Source of the DNA: Chitinophaga flava | GTDB lineage: Bacteria > Bacteroidota > Bacteroidia > Chitinophagales > Chitinophagaceae | Direction of reading: 5' to 3' | Assembly: GCF_003308995.1 (NCBI RefSeq) | Contig: NZ_QFFJ01000002.1 | Coordinates: forward strand, 3,720,001-3,784,000 | DNA length: 64,000 nucleotides | Program-made: the position numbers and the translations under genes | In this document: in pieces, positions 35,601-40,101 of the stretch | Position numbering within the stretch: the stretch's first letter is position 1 | Layout: each line of letters opens with the position of its first letter | The notes under the pieces: generated by a model | What the model was told of the DNA's origin: nothing | What the model saw: the letters and a program-made list of their open reading frames with translations, nothing else | Databases searched by the model: none

Positions 35601-37718
35601 GGCCAGGTAGGATGGTACCAGTTCCAGGATAGTCACCTGATCTTCTTCCACAGCACTGATCAGGGCTGCAGGCTGATAAATATGATCATCATCGTATACA
35701 ACAGTATGCCCGCCGCACATCAGTGCTGCGAACATCTGCCATACAGAAATATCAAAAGTATAGGAAGCAGTAAATGCCAGGATTGTTTCGGCATCTATCT
35801 GCAGGTCGCCGGTTTTGGCATAGAGGTGATTGAGCATACCACGATGCTCTACCATCACACCTTTGGGCTTGCCGGTAGAACCGGAGGTGTAGATCACATA
35901 GCTGAGGTCCTGCGGGGCAGGATTAAAGGCAGGCGCTACCTCAGGGCCAGCTGTAACTGCATCCGGGAGCTCATCAATGATCAGCGTTTCCACATGCTCA
36001 CCAAAAAGATGACGGGTAGCGCGGCTGCATATTACCAATGAAGCGGTTGTATCTTCCAGCAAATAGGCAATCCTTTCTGCAGGATAGGTAGTATCTACCG
36101 GCACATAAGCACCGCCTGCTTTCCAGATAGCAAGGATGGCCACAAACATCTCCATAGATCGCTCCAGGCAAATGGGCACCAGCTTGTCTGTTTGAACCCC
36201 TTTGCTGCGCAGATAGTGGGAAAGCTTGTTGGACAACGCTTCCAGCTCACCGTAAGAAAATGCGGTATCGCGGTAAACCACGGCGGTACGCTGTGATGCG
36301 GCCCTGGCCTGTGCAGAGAACAATGCAGGCAATGTATCTTCCGCACCATAAGGATCGTGAGGTGCCGGGCTGCTAAAACCAGCAAGCAATACCTGCTCTT
36401 TAGCAGGCAGCAGGTTGACCTGCTCCACCAAAACATCCGGTGTTTCACGGAACTGATGCAGCACATACAGCAAACGATGCACCAGCGCCGAAATTTCTTC
36501 TTTATTAAAATAAGCTACCTGGTAGTCTACCCGTAATTGTAACGGCTGTTGTTTACCGTAATCATACCAGAACATTTCTATCGGAAAAGGCAGGTATCCG
36601 CTGGGAATATTGACCAGCACAGAAGACAGCCCTTCGCCCAGATCCAGGGTAAAGTCAACAGGCGCAAAGTTGACGGCGATCTCTATCAGTCCATCATCAT
36701 GTCCTACTTTAAAATGCCTGCTCAGGTCACCGATCAGGTAATTCTGGTAACGGTAATCTTCACGCTGGGAAGAGATAACGGATTTGATAAGCTCTGATAC
36801 GCGGGTACCGGCTTTATAACTTCCGGTAAACGGAATAACACCGGTAAACATACCGGCGATAGCGCGCAACAGCTTGTTCCTTCTGCGATGCAGCGGTATG
36901 CCGAAGATAAAGTCTTCCTGGCCGGAAGTTCTGGCATAATAAATCATCATCGCCGCAATCGTGAGCTGCTGGAGGTTGGCATTTGTATCTGCCTGCAATG
37001 CTTCCAGCAAAGCTCTTTCTTCTCCGGCAAACTCAAGAATGAAGGTATTACATTTGTTCTTCATCCCCTCCTCTTCCACAAACCGCTTCTGCAGCAGTTT
37101 TGAAGGCAGTGTCCCAATCTTCTGCTTCCAGTATTCCCCTTCCGCCGTGTATGCTTCGGAGGCACAAAATTCAGCTGCACGTTTTGCTTCTTCAATGTAG
37201 GATGGATAGTTAAAGGTAACCGGCTCGCCGGTTACCAGTGACTTATATTTTTTCGCGATATAATGCAGCATGCCTGAAACACCGTATCCATCCACTATCA
37301 GGTGATGATATCTGAAGTAATACCAATGCTCCTCCTCCGAAATACGGATGAGATAGTGGTCTGCCAGCATGATATCTTTCTCCACCCGGAAAGGTGTGGC
37401 CAGCTTTTCCCTTATCCATTGCTCCACTCGTTCCTTCTTATCTTCTCCCTCCGGAAACTCCATTTCCGTGAGCTCAAACACAGAATAGGTTTCATCCACA
37501 TAAGCAACCGGCTCTTCATCACGGAGATCGAAACGCATTTTAAGGACATCGAATACTTCCGGTGCCGAGCGTACAGCTTCGATGAATTTTTCCTTGTTAA
37601 GACGGCCTATCAGTCTTAAATATCCTCCCATATTGTAATAGGGAGTGTCTGTATTAATCGCCTGGTCTAAATACACATCCTGTTGAGCCGGATGAAGAGA
37701 TAAAGTCTGGAGTGTCAT
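17424..37718 (-). CDS. NRPS1: six modules, C-A-T x4, C-A-T-E, C-A-T
   Basis: About 6764-residue initiating NRPS. Carrier serines lie near residues 1003, 2041, 3083, 4132, 5201 and 6713, and divide it into modules 1 to 6. A-domain codes read against GrsA are: A1 DIWEMTADDK (Dab), A2 DAYTVAAVCK (aromatic, Phe-like), A3 DIWQLTADDK (Dab or Dap), A4 DFWNIGMVHK (Thr), A5 DAWFLGNVVK (Leu), A6 DIWELTADDK (Dab). The first C domain (about 5-440, YHHLIVDGYGVSG) differs from the internal ones and starts the protein, so the first residue is probably acylated. Module 5 carries an E domain with destroyed motifs (see finding). The C-terminus is a basic tail (SRKRKRIAL) that can pair with the acidic docking domain of NRPS2. 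The start is set at ATG 37718 (MTLQTLSLHPAQQ); a TTG 16 codons upstream would add a segment that does not fit the family. Confidence 0.95.
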   Translation of the reverse strand: MTLQTLSLHPAQQDVYLDQAINTDTPYYNMGGYLRLIGRLNKEKFIEAVRSAPEVFDVLKMRFDLRDEEPVAYVDETYSVFELTEMEFPEGEDKKERVEQWIREKLATPFRVEKDIMLADHYLIRISEEEHWYYFRYHHLIVDGYGVSGMLHYIAKKYKSLVTGEPVTFNYPSYIEEAKRAAEFCASEAYTAEGEYWKQKIGTLPSKLLQKRFVEEEGMKNKCNTFILEFAGEERALLEALQADTNANLQQLTIAAMMIYYARTSGQEDFIFGIPLHRRRNKLLRAIAGMFTGVIPFTGSYKAGTRVSELIKSVISSQREDYRYQNYLIGDLSRHFKVGHDDGLIEIAVNFAPVDFTLDLGEGLSSVLVNIPSGYLPFPIEMFWYDYGKQQPLQLRVDYQVAYFNKEEISALVHRLLYVLHQFRETPDVLVEQVNLLPAKEQVLLAGFSSPAPHDPYGAEDTLPALFSAQARAASQRTAVVYRDTAFSYGELEALSNKLSHYLRSKGVQTDKLVPICLERSMEMFVAILAIWKAGGAYVPVDTTYPAERIAYLLEDTTASLVICSRATRHLFGEHVETLIIDELPDAVTAGPEVAPAFNPAPQDLSYVIYTSGSTGKPKGVMVEHRGMLNHLYAKTGDLQIDAETILAFTASYTFDISVWQMFAALMCGGHTVVYDDDHIYQPAALISAVEEDQVTILELVPSYLAAVLQEKTTVSLSRLEYLMVTGEAVSQHLLQQWFTHPLYGRIPVVNAYGPTEASDDITHHTMYETPASANVPLGRPVRNMDIYIVSQDMELCPIGVAGEICVAGIGVSRGYLGRPELTAEKFITDPFTTGETRRMYRTGDLGRWSWDGTIEYLGRMDDQVKIRGYRIELGEIEAVLHQLPFVNEAVVVAREDKGHKQLVAYVVAPSGFERETALLHLKDKLPEYMIPVIVELEKMPLTPNGKVDKRALPDPLAEAHIAEAFVAPRNKTEQTLADIWQDLLRIEKVGIHDNFFELGGNSLLGIRMIAVISRTFNAALTVRTLFRYATIATLAAYIRQQSGNSRLQITAQPHITPKPLSFSQERLWFIDSMEGSEHYHIPVVLTLKGHVDRHALQFAFQSVINRHEVLRTVVYEQDGTGYQQVLAKDSWQLEEPADGGDVQQAISHFIYRPFDLSKDHMLRATLLKQAEDEHTLVITVHHIAADAWSMALIIKEFAAYYNEAAAGQAAGLPELPLQYTDYAIWQRASLSEVLSTSQQYWKKQLAGIEPLNLSTDYPRPAIQSRKGAVTYFSIGKEIAEKLYQLGRQQDTTLFVTLLSAFKVLLFRYTGQQDICVGTPVAGRTQQELESIAGFFVDTLPLYSHLEADTTFNALLQQEKEVLLEGYEHQDLPFEKIVEAVTDNRDLSRTPLFQAMFVLQDAPDFADIELNGLTLSLGEVEHTISKFDITVAVTEKQDELTFELEYCTDLFSEETASRMAGHFEQLLQAIVNNPAQSIGHLQMLTPAEEQQLLKAFNDSAVPYAQDKHIIDLFDEQVALAPEATALIFKNNTLSYRELDERSNRLARYFRKHGVNKETRIPICIERSFEMIIGILGILKAGGVYVPIDPDYPEERINYILEDTGAVMVISSSACAHKLAGVPGVNVICLDEEAPRINRFAVTPPGIALTPCQLAYIIYTSGSTGKPKGVMLEHKGVVNLARSQATALRLYQGTRSLQFASFGFDASCYEIFNTLLSGGVLVLPEKEDLLSQERFTTLINTHEVELVTLPPSYQHIIKEHTGTIKTIVSAGEPLNREDGKYLQSKGIRVVNAYGPTENTVCTTLTETPIRKDNTVVIGTPIANVQVYILGAGGALCPVGVTGEICIGGANLARGYWNRADLTQEKFIANSYSKEWGGRLYRTGDLGRWLADGNIEYIGRMDDQVKIRGYRIELGEIESVLLEHPLVGQAAVLAKAGGGDQQKQLVAYVMPQDTFDKTAVLEYLQQRLPEYMVPALFITMEQFPLTPSGKIDRKALPEPEVPRSLYVAARTATEQVLVSIWQELLDKEQIGIQDHFFHLGGHSLMAIRLIAAVRKELHAELSVRDVFTRNTIETLAAFIDQQQEKTILPEIIVQNKPPYMPLSFSQERLWFIDKLEGSMHYHTSTLLKLKGKVNILALQHALHHIVERHGALRTVFRENEGVAYQLVLPADNWHLLELSSAEDFIAYGHQSFNLASDYMMRAALVQSGNETYELMITMHHIASDGWSISILAAELSELYAAFTTERLPVLKPLAIQYADYAIWQKTYVTGEVLKSQQDYWLKKMSGLEPLNLHTDYARPAVQRNNGALFITNIDRELTDKINVLSRQQGVTPFMTLLAAFKVLLYRYSGQDDICVGTPLAGRKQQEVESLIGFFINTLAVRSDLGNDPGFDTFLQQVKNTLLEGYEHQDMPFEKVVDAVVRTRDLSRHPLFQVMFLLHNTPDIPAFSLGDLAVEMEEVEETTAKFDLIFTLQAKEDELLLGVEYCTDLFCRDTVERMAEHYKQLLRSVTAAPAQQISTLNMLTATETQTLQTFATGPVIDLPADQTVVTLFEEQVQRYPDAVAIQFEETEITYHTLHERTNQLAHLLRSKGIGADSKVPVFFDRCPEMIIAVLSIWKAGGAYVPIDPKFPEERVRYILEETAAQVVVTNQRSSVLLPADITAAIISADEEDILSNQPRTALQPVAAQQHLAYVLYTSGSTGKPKGVLVEHAGLLNHLLAMIEEFDMNPSTILAFTAPYTFDISVWQMVNALVCGGRTVIYTEDLIHRPDLFIQTVEEQGVTLLQLVPSYLTSVLQEEPDVTLQSLDYLLVTGEAVTVSLLEQWFAHERFGNITVANAYGPTEASDDVSFYFMSEAPDVVQVPVGTPIRNLRMYVLDNNLQLCPQGVPGEICVAGLAVAQGYLNRPELTAAKFVEDPFCPGERMYRTGDLGRWLPDGNMEYIGRADDQVKIRGFRIELGEIEHALQQYPQIAQAVVVAKSDDKGIKRLVGYLVPEGELDKDTLTGYLKERLPEYMIPVLVVLDKLPLTANGKVDKKALPDPAAGAISNYVAPRTTLESQLADIWQRLLGIPQAGIYDNFFELGGHSLLVIRLIAAIRKEIGAELQVKDVFIHSDIASLAAGIDVATASLLPPVTRIVPAPELIPLSFSQERLWFIDKLEGSTHYHNPSILTLTGVVSADGIAWALQQVINRHEVLRTVVREADGTGYQHVLAADSWKMENIDTTLSQTAATAAFIAKPFDLSRDHMLRAALISHSANDHVLVMVVHHIAFDGWSSGIVIRELSEYYAAYIEKRNAALEPLALQYSDYAIWQRTYLNGPVLETLLQYWKQQLSGIDALNMPTDYPRPLVQSTKGAMLTFHLENNLAGALNDLSRQQGVTLFMTLLATFKVLLYRYTGQQDICVGTPVAGRSQQEIENLAGFFINTLALRSQPDGALPFDTYLQQVKTTLLEAYEHQELPFERIVDAVVKNRDLSRSPLFQVMLVLQNTPEEAALKLGDAVLTEEETALTTAKYDLIFVLEEKKDGLLLNVEYCTDLFSAATATQLAKHYEQLLKSVTTTPAARLSLLHMLTPNDEQLLLKLFNGPAVGYPEDKTIVTLFEEQVDRTPELTAVVYNSQRLTYRELDERSNQLAHYLRSKGVQEETLVPVCMGRGLEMIISMLAILKAGGAYVPVDPDYPEDRVHFMLEDTGAQLAISTSADSAVLRAAGIATLIETDTDPAIATQPRTRVNAGVKPGNVAYVIYTSGSTGRPKGVLIEHVNVVRLFETETPLYDFNSHDVWTMFHSFSFDFSVWEMYGALFYGGRLVIVPKDVARDVIRFGELLISEKVTVLNQTPSAFYVLQDYLTTRPESIAVRYVIFGGEALNPAKLRPWKERFPASRLINMYGITETTVHVTFLELKEAHLNSSASAIGRPIPTLNAYILDSEQQLSPVGVTGELYIGGAGVARGYLNRPELTAARFLASPFQEGERLYRTGDLARWYHDGNIEYQGRIDDQVKIRGFRIELGEIENAIQGSGVVGNSVVLAKTVGTGDKQLVAYVVPGDNYSKEAVVSHLKDLLPEYMIPSIWVVMENIPLTSNGKVNRKALPEPDAARLANVAYVAPRTTTEISLAAIWQELLGAERVGVNDNFFELGGDSIRVIKVASRIYHLFHKEVKVFEVYQAATLGELARVVDNKAATAEYREAVYQEVNETLDRQKESLLPLLKETANIEDLYPVSDIERGMLFISLMNPTEALYHDQFVGKLPRTFDATIVRQAYELLIARHSILRTGFRMGLHDQDIQIVYKSVPVQVPTFDIRHLSGPEVKAAVEQYLEEERTRPFVIEDAPLWRASLFSLKDCNLLVFQFHHAILDGWSVASLNTELYNLCTALVSNKTTELPAPLRASYKDYIIERLVTKKLDDSRNFWEAELADYKRLDIFTDEPVLEVVNYQFDERYAALLRERTRWDNISIKGLALGAYLYTLSLLTYEDDLTVGLVTNTRPLVEDADLLLGCFLNTIPLRYNMGSSYTWKSYFEGVEAKLLSLKERDRTSLFEITKITGEHSSNNNPYFDTIFNFINFHVYDGLKGGVSAMTPEDASELPAISDFELTNTFLDCTVSTTGDTFTVQFSIRRKLSAGKKLEDLVYYFRKIINAYLEHYEEAVTTTDILSPEENRLVLEKFPASPLQLPAQPSATLVSLFREQVSLRGEEVALVSGDFKLSYHELDERSNQVAHYLQSRGVKTESLVAVCMDRSPLLVVCMLGILKAGGAYVPLDAGYPRERIAYMLADSGSELVLTTAKYASLCSDTEATIVLTDENIWEDSPVSPLKDIITEKQLAYVIYTSGSTGRPKGVMIEHYNVVNLVRWHAAYYEVSAASRATAMASIGFDAFGWELWPYLCAGAGLWLLDDDARLSPETVVSLYTSAGITHSFVATGLVPEIMQALRGREVPLQYLLTGGDRLASVSLSDARYQLVNNYGPTENTVVTSSYVLPADGSTQPSIGRAVSNTRIYITDTALRPVPVGVAGELCVSGSQLSRGYLGQPELTAEKFVAHPFRAGERLYRTGDLARWLPDGNIEFFGRKDEQVKIRGYRIELGEIENVLLQSGLVNQTIVTATPDARGIKRLIAYVVSSAVFDEAALNNFLQGRLPAYMLPSRYVALAELPLTANGKIDRRALPEPEEEELVSGYLYAAPRNAAEAALAVIWEELLGTGNVGIHDNFFRLGGDSIISIQLASRARQAGVNLQVKDVFQYQTIAQLSAALADRRQDGGITPEQGMLNGTAGLLPVQQQYLHEVTDATNRLNQVILLETDKDIAPEVLEAAIRRLQEQHDALRFVYHHEEGRWVQEYSDHFVTLHTENLSAGDRKSLGTQLTDFCSQYQPDLNHVVKAVWIKMPAYSSHHRLLLAVHPIVADRVAMGILQEDLQQLIHHPSKETKEKTASYRQWYEQLTKYTKSEQLLSQKRYWQQAVQQREPLVVGHTSASPVSSLKNTSTHLDVALTSLLLKEVQATYRTAVSDILLAALTRTLAGPNGSQEIVIGLESHGREMLNEALDISRTVGCFTSVYPVLLNTRDCTDDSRLIRSVKEQLLHVPDNGLGFGILKYMVQDPGLQRENPYQLVFNYTGHADRFGTGDYGTTGSPFHGHQVISVHCFVKEGELYINWSYNNGHFSDATIATLSSSYLRQLELLIDHCVQLGRLGSVPTPWGYGLPATVGYKAFDKFLESPVSATNSISRLQAISEVYTLTPLQEGMLFHGLYDKDSAAYIEQFSCDLPGVDVQALQRSWNQLLSRHTILRTGFSYEDLPVPVQYVYKTLTMPFETVDYRDLPEDGLEAAIEAYIRQDRERGFNYEEAPLMRIILIQTGERDYHMLWSFHHLLLDGWSVSLVLGELLQQYEYEVKGGAEKLVPEDKYGEYIHYIGDRNKWKEQEYWNRYMEGLETATLLPFIKTTSNRNKGVGQYQEQQLFFGESITQQITETAKRYGITVNTLMQGVWALLLHKYTGLQNIVYGVSVSGRPASLQGVEHRAGLYINTLPLHTRFEKDTTISNWLQQIQKNQVQSREYEYTSLNRIQALTGITGDLFDSLLVFDNYPVSEALKAGEDKWSLKAERIKLLEQTNFPLDILIALSKEKTSITFNYNTELLEEQYMRQLAGHFESVLLQFLDDRQQQLGAVSLLTNEETQVLQALSAGPVVPWPEDQTLASLFEKQALILPEAVAIEFEGSTFTYRELNERANQLAHYLRSKGVKENVLVPICIDRSLEMILGILGIVKAGGAYVPVDPGYPQDRIGFILEDVKATVVLTNQRCSTQLPADSNITVINLDVDKQLDRQPVATPGNLIATDHLCYVIYTSGSTGRPKGVMIEHAGMVNHLYAKVNELAVDATTTIAFTASYTFDISVWQMFAALVCGGRTIIYPTDTVLNPAALINKVAADRVNILELVPSYLAILLQHHAAVELKQLRYLLVTGETVTPSLLKQWFSHPYYQHIPVVNAYGPTEASDDITHYFMHEAPELSSVPLGRPIQNLQIQILDLTDQPCPIGVPGEIIVSGIGVGRGYLNREALTAEKFVCLTPGSGLRSYRTGDLGRWLPDGNIEYLGRIDHQVKIRGNRIELGEIESVLQQYELIHQCVVIARKDAQGISQLIGYVVPKEPLKKEDVLAYLKERLPEYMIPLLVELAEMPLTPNGKIDRKALPEPDAGLQSGSYTAPRNKTEEILAGICQELLNADRISVNVNLFELGMHSLMVMRFTAAVLDALQVEIPVKTFFEQPTVEALAVYAERKSGESRKRKRIAL
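20670..25180 (-). other. NRPS module 5 (C-A-T-E), Leu; E domain degenerate
   Basis: The C domain starts YPVSDIERGMLFISLMN and contains FHHAILDGWSVAS, unlike any other C domain in the cluster. The A code DAWFLGNVVK fits Leu and the domain is closely similar to A7 of NRPS2. The following E domain has VHPIVADRV where HHxxxDG is expected (His 5382 then Pro 5383, DNA 21570-21575), QQQYLHE for QxWF, GCFTS for GWFTS and FNYTGHAD for FNYLGQFD. Epimerisation is probably lost. Confidence 0.8.
25190..28330 (-). other. NRPS module 4 (C-A-T), Thr predicted
   Basis: The code DFWNIGMVHK is identical to the standard Thr code. The carrier motif FFELGGDSIRV has the GGDS form usually found before E domains, yet no E domain follows: about 70 residues later an unusual C domain begins (module 5). 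This junction is discussed under findings. Confidence 0.8.
28350..31480 (-). other. NRPS module 3 (C-A-T), Dab or Dap predicted
   Basis: The code DIWQLTADDK is the same as that of A6 except for Gln in place of Glu at pocket position 278. The acidic pair at 330/331 (DD) is kept, as expected for a side-chain amine. Since the operon makes both Dab and Dap, this domain is the best candidate for Dap, but Dab is equally compatible by sequence. Confidence 0.6.
31480..34590 (-). other. NRPS module 2 (C-A-T), aromatic residue predicted
   Basis: The A domain code DAYTVAAVCK differs from the Phe code of tyrocidine/gramicidin-type domains (DAWTxAAxCK) mainly by Tyr for Trp at pocket position 239, so Phe or another aromatic residue is likely. 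The C domain has HHIAADAWSM, with Ala in place of the usual Gly after the motif Asp; the catalytic second His is present. Confidence 0.6.
34600..37718 (-). other. NRPS module 1 (starter C-A-T), Dab predicted
   Basis: Starter C domain with intact HHxxxDG (YHHLIVDGYG) but an N-terminal motif LHPAQQDVYLDQ, closer to EntF/starter-like C domains than to the internal LSFSQERLWFID type. The A domain code DIWEMTADDK fits 2,4-diaminobutyrate. The carrier motif is FFELGGNSLLG. No acyl ligase is encoded nearby, so an acyl-CoA from the cell pool is the probable donor. Confidence 0.7.
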
Positions 37719-37772
37719 AAAATATATCTTGTGGGTTGTACGGAGGAGAAGAAAGATCAGCTGCAATTATTA

Positions 37773-38744
37773 TCAGTCGGGCATTTCAGAACCTATTTTC
37801 CTCGCGGTGGCCTCTCTGAAATAATAGTATCCGGTAGCGATATCGAAGATGGCCATACCCATTGGGTTGAACATCACTACTTCCGGAGTTGTGTGTTGTT
37901 TCAGGGCATCGTTACAAACAATATCGGAGATGGAGAGCGTATCGTTTTTCTGCAATCCTTTCACCTTATGCATATTCTCGATGTCTGTGTTCTGGCGGCA
38001 TACTTCGTCCCAGTCGTCTACCACGATCACATCTACCTGATCTTTCATATCCACTTTGTAGTCACGCAGGGAAACGTTGAGCTGAAGAGAGCCACTACGC
38101 GGCGTTTTATCGATATAGGGAGCAGCGGAAACGGTACAGGTCATGAAGATATCCGCATCACTGTAGGCTTCTTCCCAGGTGCCGGCTACTTCCACGAGGT
38201 GTTTGATTTCAGGGTCAACCTGTTCTTTATCAACGCCGGCAATATCGTGGAGGTAAATTTTTTCTATGTTATCTCCCAGAATAGCGGTCACCATTTTAAG
38301 GTGCATTTTTCCGATGGGGCCAAAGCCGTTGATGCCAACAGTCAGTTTCCTGTTGATGGTATTGGCTTCCAGGTATTTGACGATCATCAGGCCGGATACG
38401 GCGGCTGTTCTTACCGCGCTGATCAGCGAAGTGTTGATGATACAAAGTGGAATACCACTATCGTGTTCATTCAGGACGGTAACGGAGTTTGCCCGGAGTT
38501 TGTTTTTGTAGATGTTGTCCGGAAAACTGGCTATCCATTTGATTCCGGCCATGGGCTGGTTTCCGCCGAGATAGGCGGGCATAGCAATGATTCTGTTTTT
38601 CGGATCGCCATACCGCAGATAGGGTTTGATAGGCTGGGAATAATCGTTCTGGTGGAGGGCGGCCACGGATTCACTGATTACTTCTGTGAGTTTTTTCCAG
38701 TCAAATCCGACAGCCCTGATGTCATCAGCATTCAGATAAAGCAT
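37773..38744 (-). CDS. sbnB: SbnB-like N-(1-amino-1-carboxyethyl)glutamate dehydrogenase
   Basis: 323 residues of the ornithine cyclodeaminase/mu-crystallin family. In staphyloferrin B and other pathways SbnB uses NAD+ to oxidise and hydrolyse the adduct made by SbnA (ACEGA), releasing L-2,3-diaminopropionate (Dap) and 2-oxoglutarate. The dinucleotide fold is visible as VGINGFGPIGKMHLKMV, and the substrate-side segment IAMPAYLGGNQPMAGIKWI is typical of the SbnB subgroup. ATG at 38744, 23 bases after the sbnA-like stop and upstream of NRPS1, so it should supply Dap for the peptide. There are no staphyloferrin NIS synthetases here, so a siderophore of that type is unlikely. Family assignment is firm; use of Dap by a given module is inference. 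Confidence 0.9.
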   Translation of the reverse strand: MLYLNADDIRAVGFDWKKLTEVISESVAALHQNDYSQPIKPYLRYGDPKNRIIAMPAYLGGNQPMAGIKWIASFPDNIYKNKLRANSVTVLNEHDSGIPLCIINTSLISAVRTAAVSGLMIVKYLEANTINRKLTVGINGFGPIGKMHLKMVTAILGDNIEKIYLHDIAGVDKEQVDPEIKHLVEVAGTWEEAYSDADIFMTCTVSAAPYIDKTPRSGSLQLNVSLRDYKVDMKDQVDVIVVDDWDEVCRQNTDIENMHKVKGLQKNDTLSISDIVCNDALKQHTTPEVVMFNPMGMAIFDIATGYYYFREATARKIGSEMPD

Positions 38745-38767
38745 ATATATTTCTTTAAATCATGAAA

Positions 38768-39739
38768 TCATCCTTGTGCAGAAGTGGCGGGTTGCAGTTT
38801 TTCAGCCAGCTGGTCTACCCATTCCTTGTCGTAAATAGTATCCAGGTAGGTATGTCCTTTATCCGGGAAGATGAGCAGGGACTGGGGTCTGTCTGTATGC
38901 TCGCTATATTTCGCATAGTTTTTTGCGGCCAGATATACAGCGCCGGAAGAAGCACCTGCAAAGATGGCTTGTTCATTGAGCAGTTCGTGGCAGCCTTTGA
39001 TGAGGTCGAGTTGTGAAACGATCACCACATCATCGATGAGGGCATTTTCGATGATGGGTGGTATTTTGCTGGCGCCGATGCCGGAGATATAGCGTTTGCT
39101 CCCTTCTTTGCGGAAGATCACGGAGCCTTCCACATCCACGCCAATGATTTTGATCTCTGGTCTTTTCTGTTTCACACTTCTGGAGATCCCTGTGATGGCG
39201 CCACTGGAGCTCACGGCGATGAAGATATAGTCTAGTTTATTGAAGGAAGTGATGATCTCGTGTCCGAGGCCGTAGTAGCCTTTGTAGTTGTTGGGGTCAG
39301 CGTACTGATCTGCGATGAAAGCGTTGTCCATACCGGCATACAATTCATTCACTGTATCTATTCTGGTGAGCAGGTAACCACCGGTATGATCTCTTTTGGT
39401 CACCTTCACTACTTTGTAGGAGGTGAGGTTGAGCAAAGCCTCGTATGCTTTATTGATATTGGGGTCGATGACCGGGATAAATTTCAGGTGTAATCTTTTA
39501 CAGATGGAAGCCACGGCTATAGCGAGATTTCCGGAGCTGGAGGCGATGATGGTAGTACCTTCGTTGATGGCGCCGGATTTGATGCCATTGTAGATGATAC
39601 TGAATGCTGCGCGGTCTTTTGAGCTGCCGGAGAAATTGTTGTACTCCAGTTTGGCGAAGAGATCGGCATGTTCATTTTCCAGGGAGATAAGGGGTGTCTG
39701 GCCAATAAAGGCGGCGAGTTTATTAAGTTCAGTTAACAT
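38768..39739 (-). CDS. sbnA: SbnA-like 2,3-diaminopropionate synthase (PLP)
   Basis: 323-residue PLP enzyme of the cysteine synthase family. SbnA joins O-phospho-L-serine with L-glutamate to give ACEGA, the substrate of SbnB. The PLP lysine is at about residue 41 in NNFSGSSKDRAAF, the phosphate-binding loop is SSSGAITG, and TIIASSSGNLAIAVASI is the substrate Asn/Ser loop of the fold. First gene of the operon: the next gene upstream ends 584 bases away, so the promoter should lie in that gap. Ordinary cysteine synthase is the alternative, but the direct pairing with an SbnB homologue in front of an NRPS makes Dap synthesis much more likely. Confidence 0.9.
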   Translation of the reverse strand: MLTELNKLAAFIGQTPLISLENEHADLFAKLEYNNFSGSSKDRAAFSIIYNGIKSGAINEGTTIIASSSGNLAIAVASICKRLHLKFIPVIDPNINKAYEALLNLTSYKVVKVTKRDHTGGYLLTRIDTVNELYAGMDNAFIADQYADPNNYKGYYGLGHEIITSFNKLDYIFIAVSSSGAITGISRSVKQKRPEIKIIGVDVEGSVIFRKEGSKRYISGIGASKIPPIIENALIDDVVIVSQLDLIKGCHELLNEQAIFAGASSGAVYLAAKNYAKYSEHTDRPQSLLIFPDKGHTYLDTIYDKEWVDQLAEKLQPATSAQG

Positions 39740-40101
39740 TTATTCGGGATTTAGCGAATTGGAGATGAGAAAATTGAGGGTTTTAGAAATACGGATGACA
39801 GAGGCAATAAGATTCCCGTTTCCTGATACAGGAAGGACAGAATAACCGGATAGAATTTTGTTGTTAATGCAAAAGAATTCCCGTCGGGACAGCCAGTGAT
39901 GCTGAAACCGTGAGCATGTTTCCAAATACGGCGATGACCTGCAGGAAGGGTTTATGCAATACTCTAAGCGCGTTGATTCATTGACATAAGAAATGTGTTT
40001 TGGATAGTTAATTATACGGGTTTTCTCACGCTATCACTATCATGGGCGGAGTAGACAATGATAAGGGTTCCTTAATTGTTCATATAATGGTCAAACCTGA
40101 T

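Larger units (their letters stand above)
2096..39739 (-). other. Nonribosomal peptide biosynthetic operon (seven genes)
   Basis: Seven consecutive minus-strand genes separated by 10 to 54 bases: sbnA-like, sbnB-like, three NRPS genes, a diaminobutyrate aminotransferase and an ABC exporter. The order is precursor supply, assembly line, precursor supply, export, and the NRPS module order is colinear with transcription. Both diamino acid pathways match the several A domains with Dab-type codes. Not found in the window: MbtH-like protein, phosphopantetheinyl transferase, acyl-CoA ligase, stand-alone type II thioesterase or TonB receptor. These would have to be encoded elsewhere, or not be needed. 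Confidence 0.9.

Noticed and set aside
17424..37718. Repeated DNA in NRPS1 as possible assembly error or mobile repeats
   Set aside because: The repeats are the conserved module cores; linkers, codes and codon choices differ between modules, and the frame is intact over 20 kb.
37719..37766. TTG start 16 codons upstream of the chosen NRPS1 start
   Set aside because: The extra residues (MQLIFLLLRTTHKIYF) resemble no C-domain beginning, and the region is the short spacer after the sbnB-like stop; ATG 37718 gives the normal start.
37731..38765. 344-codon plus-strand frame opposite the sbnB-like gene
   Set aside because: Antisense to a clear enzyme gene whose motifs are intact; its translation is Phe/His-rich and shows no domain.
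37773..39739. Staphyloferrin-like siderophore locus, suggested by sbnA/sbnB
   Set aside because: No NIS synthetases, ornithine ligase, siderophore exporter or TonB receptor; the genes precede an NRPS with diamino-acid codes, and no iron-chelating residue such as hydroxy-Asp or hydroxamate is evident.
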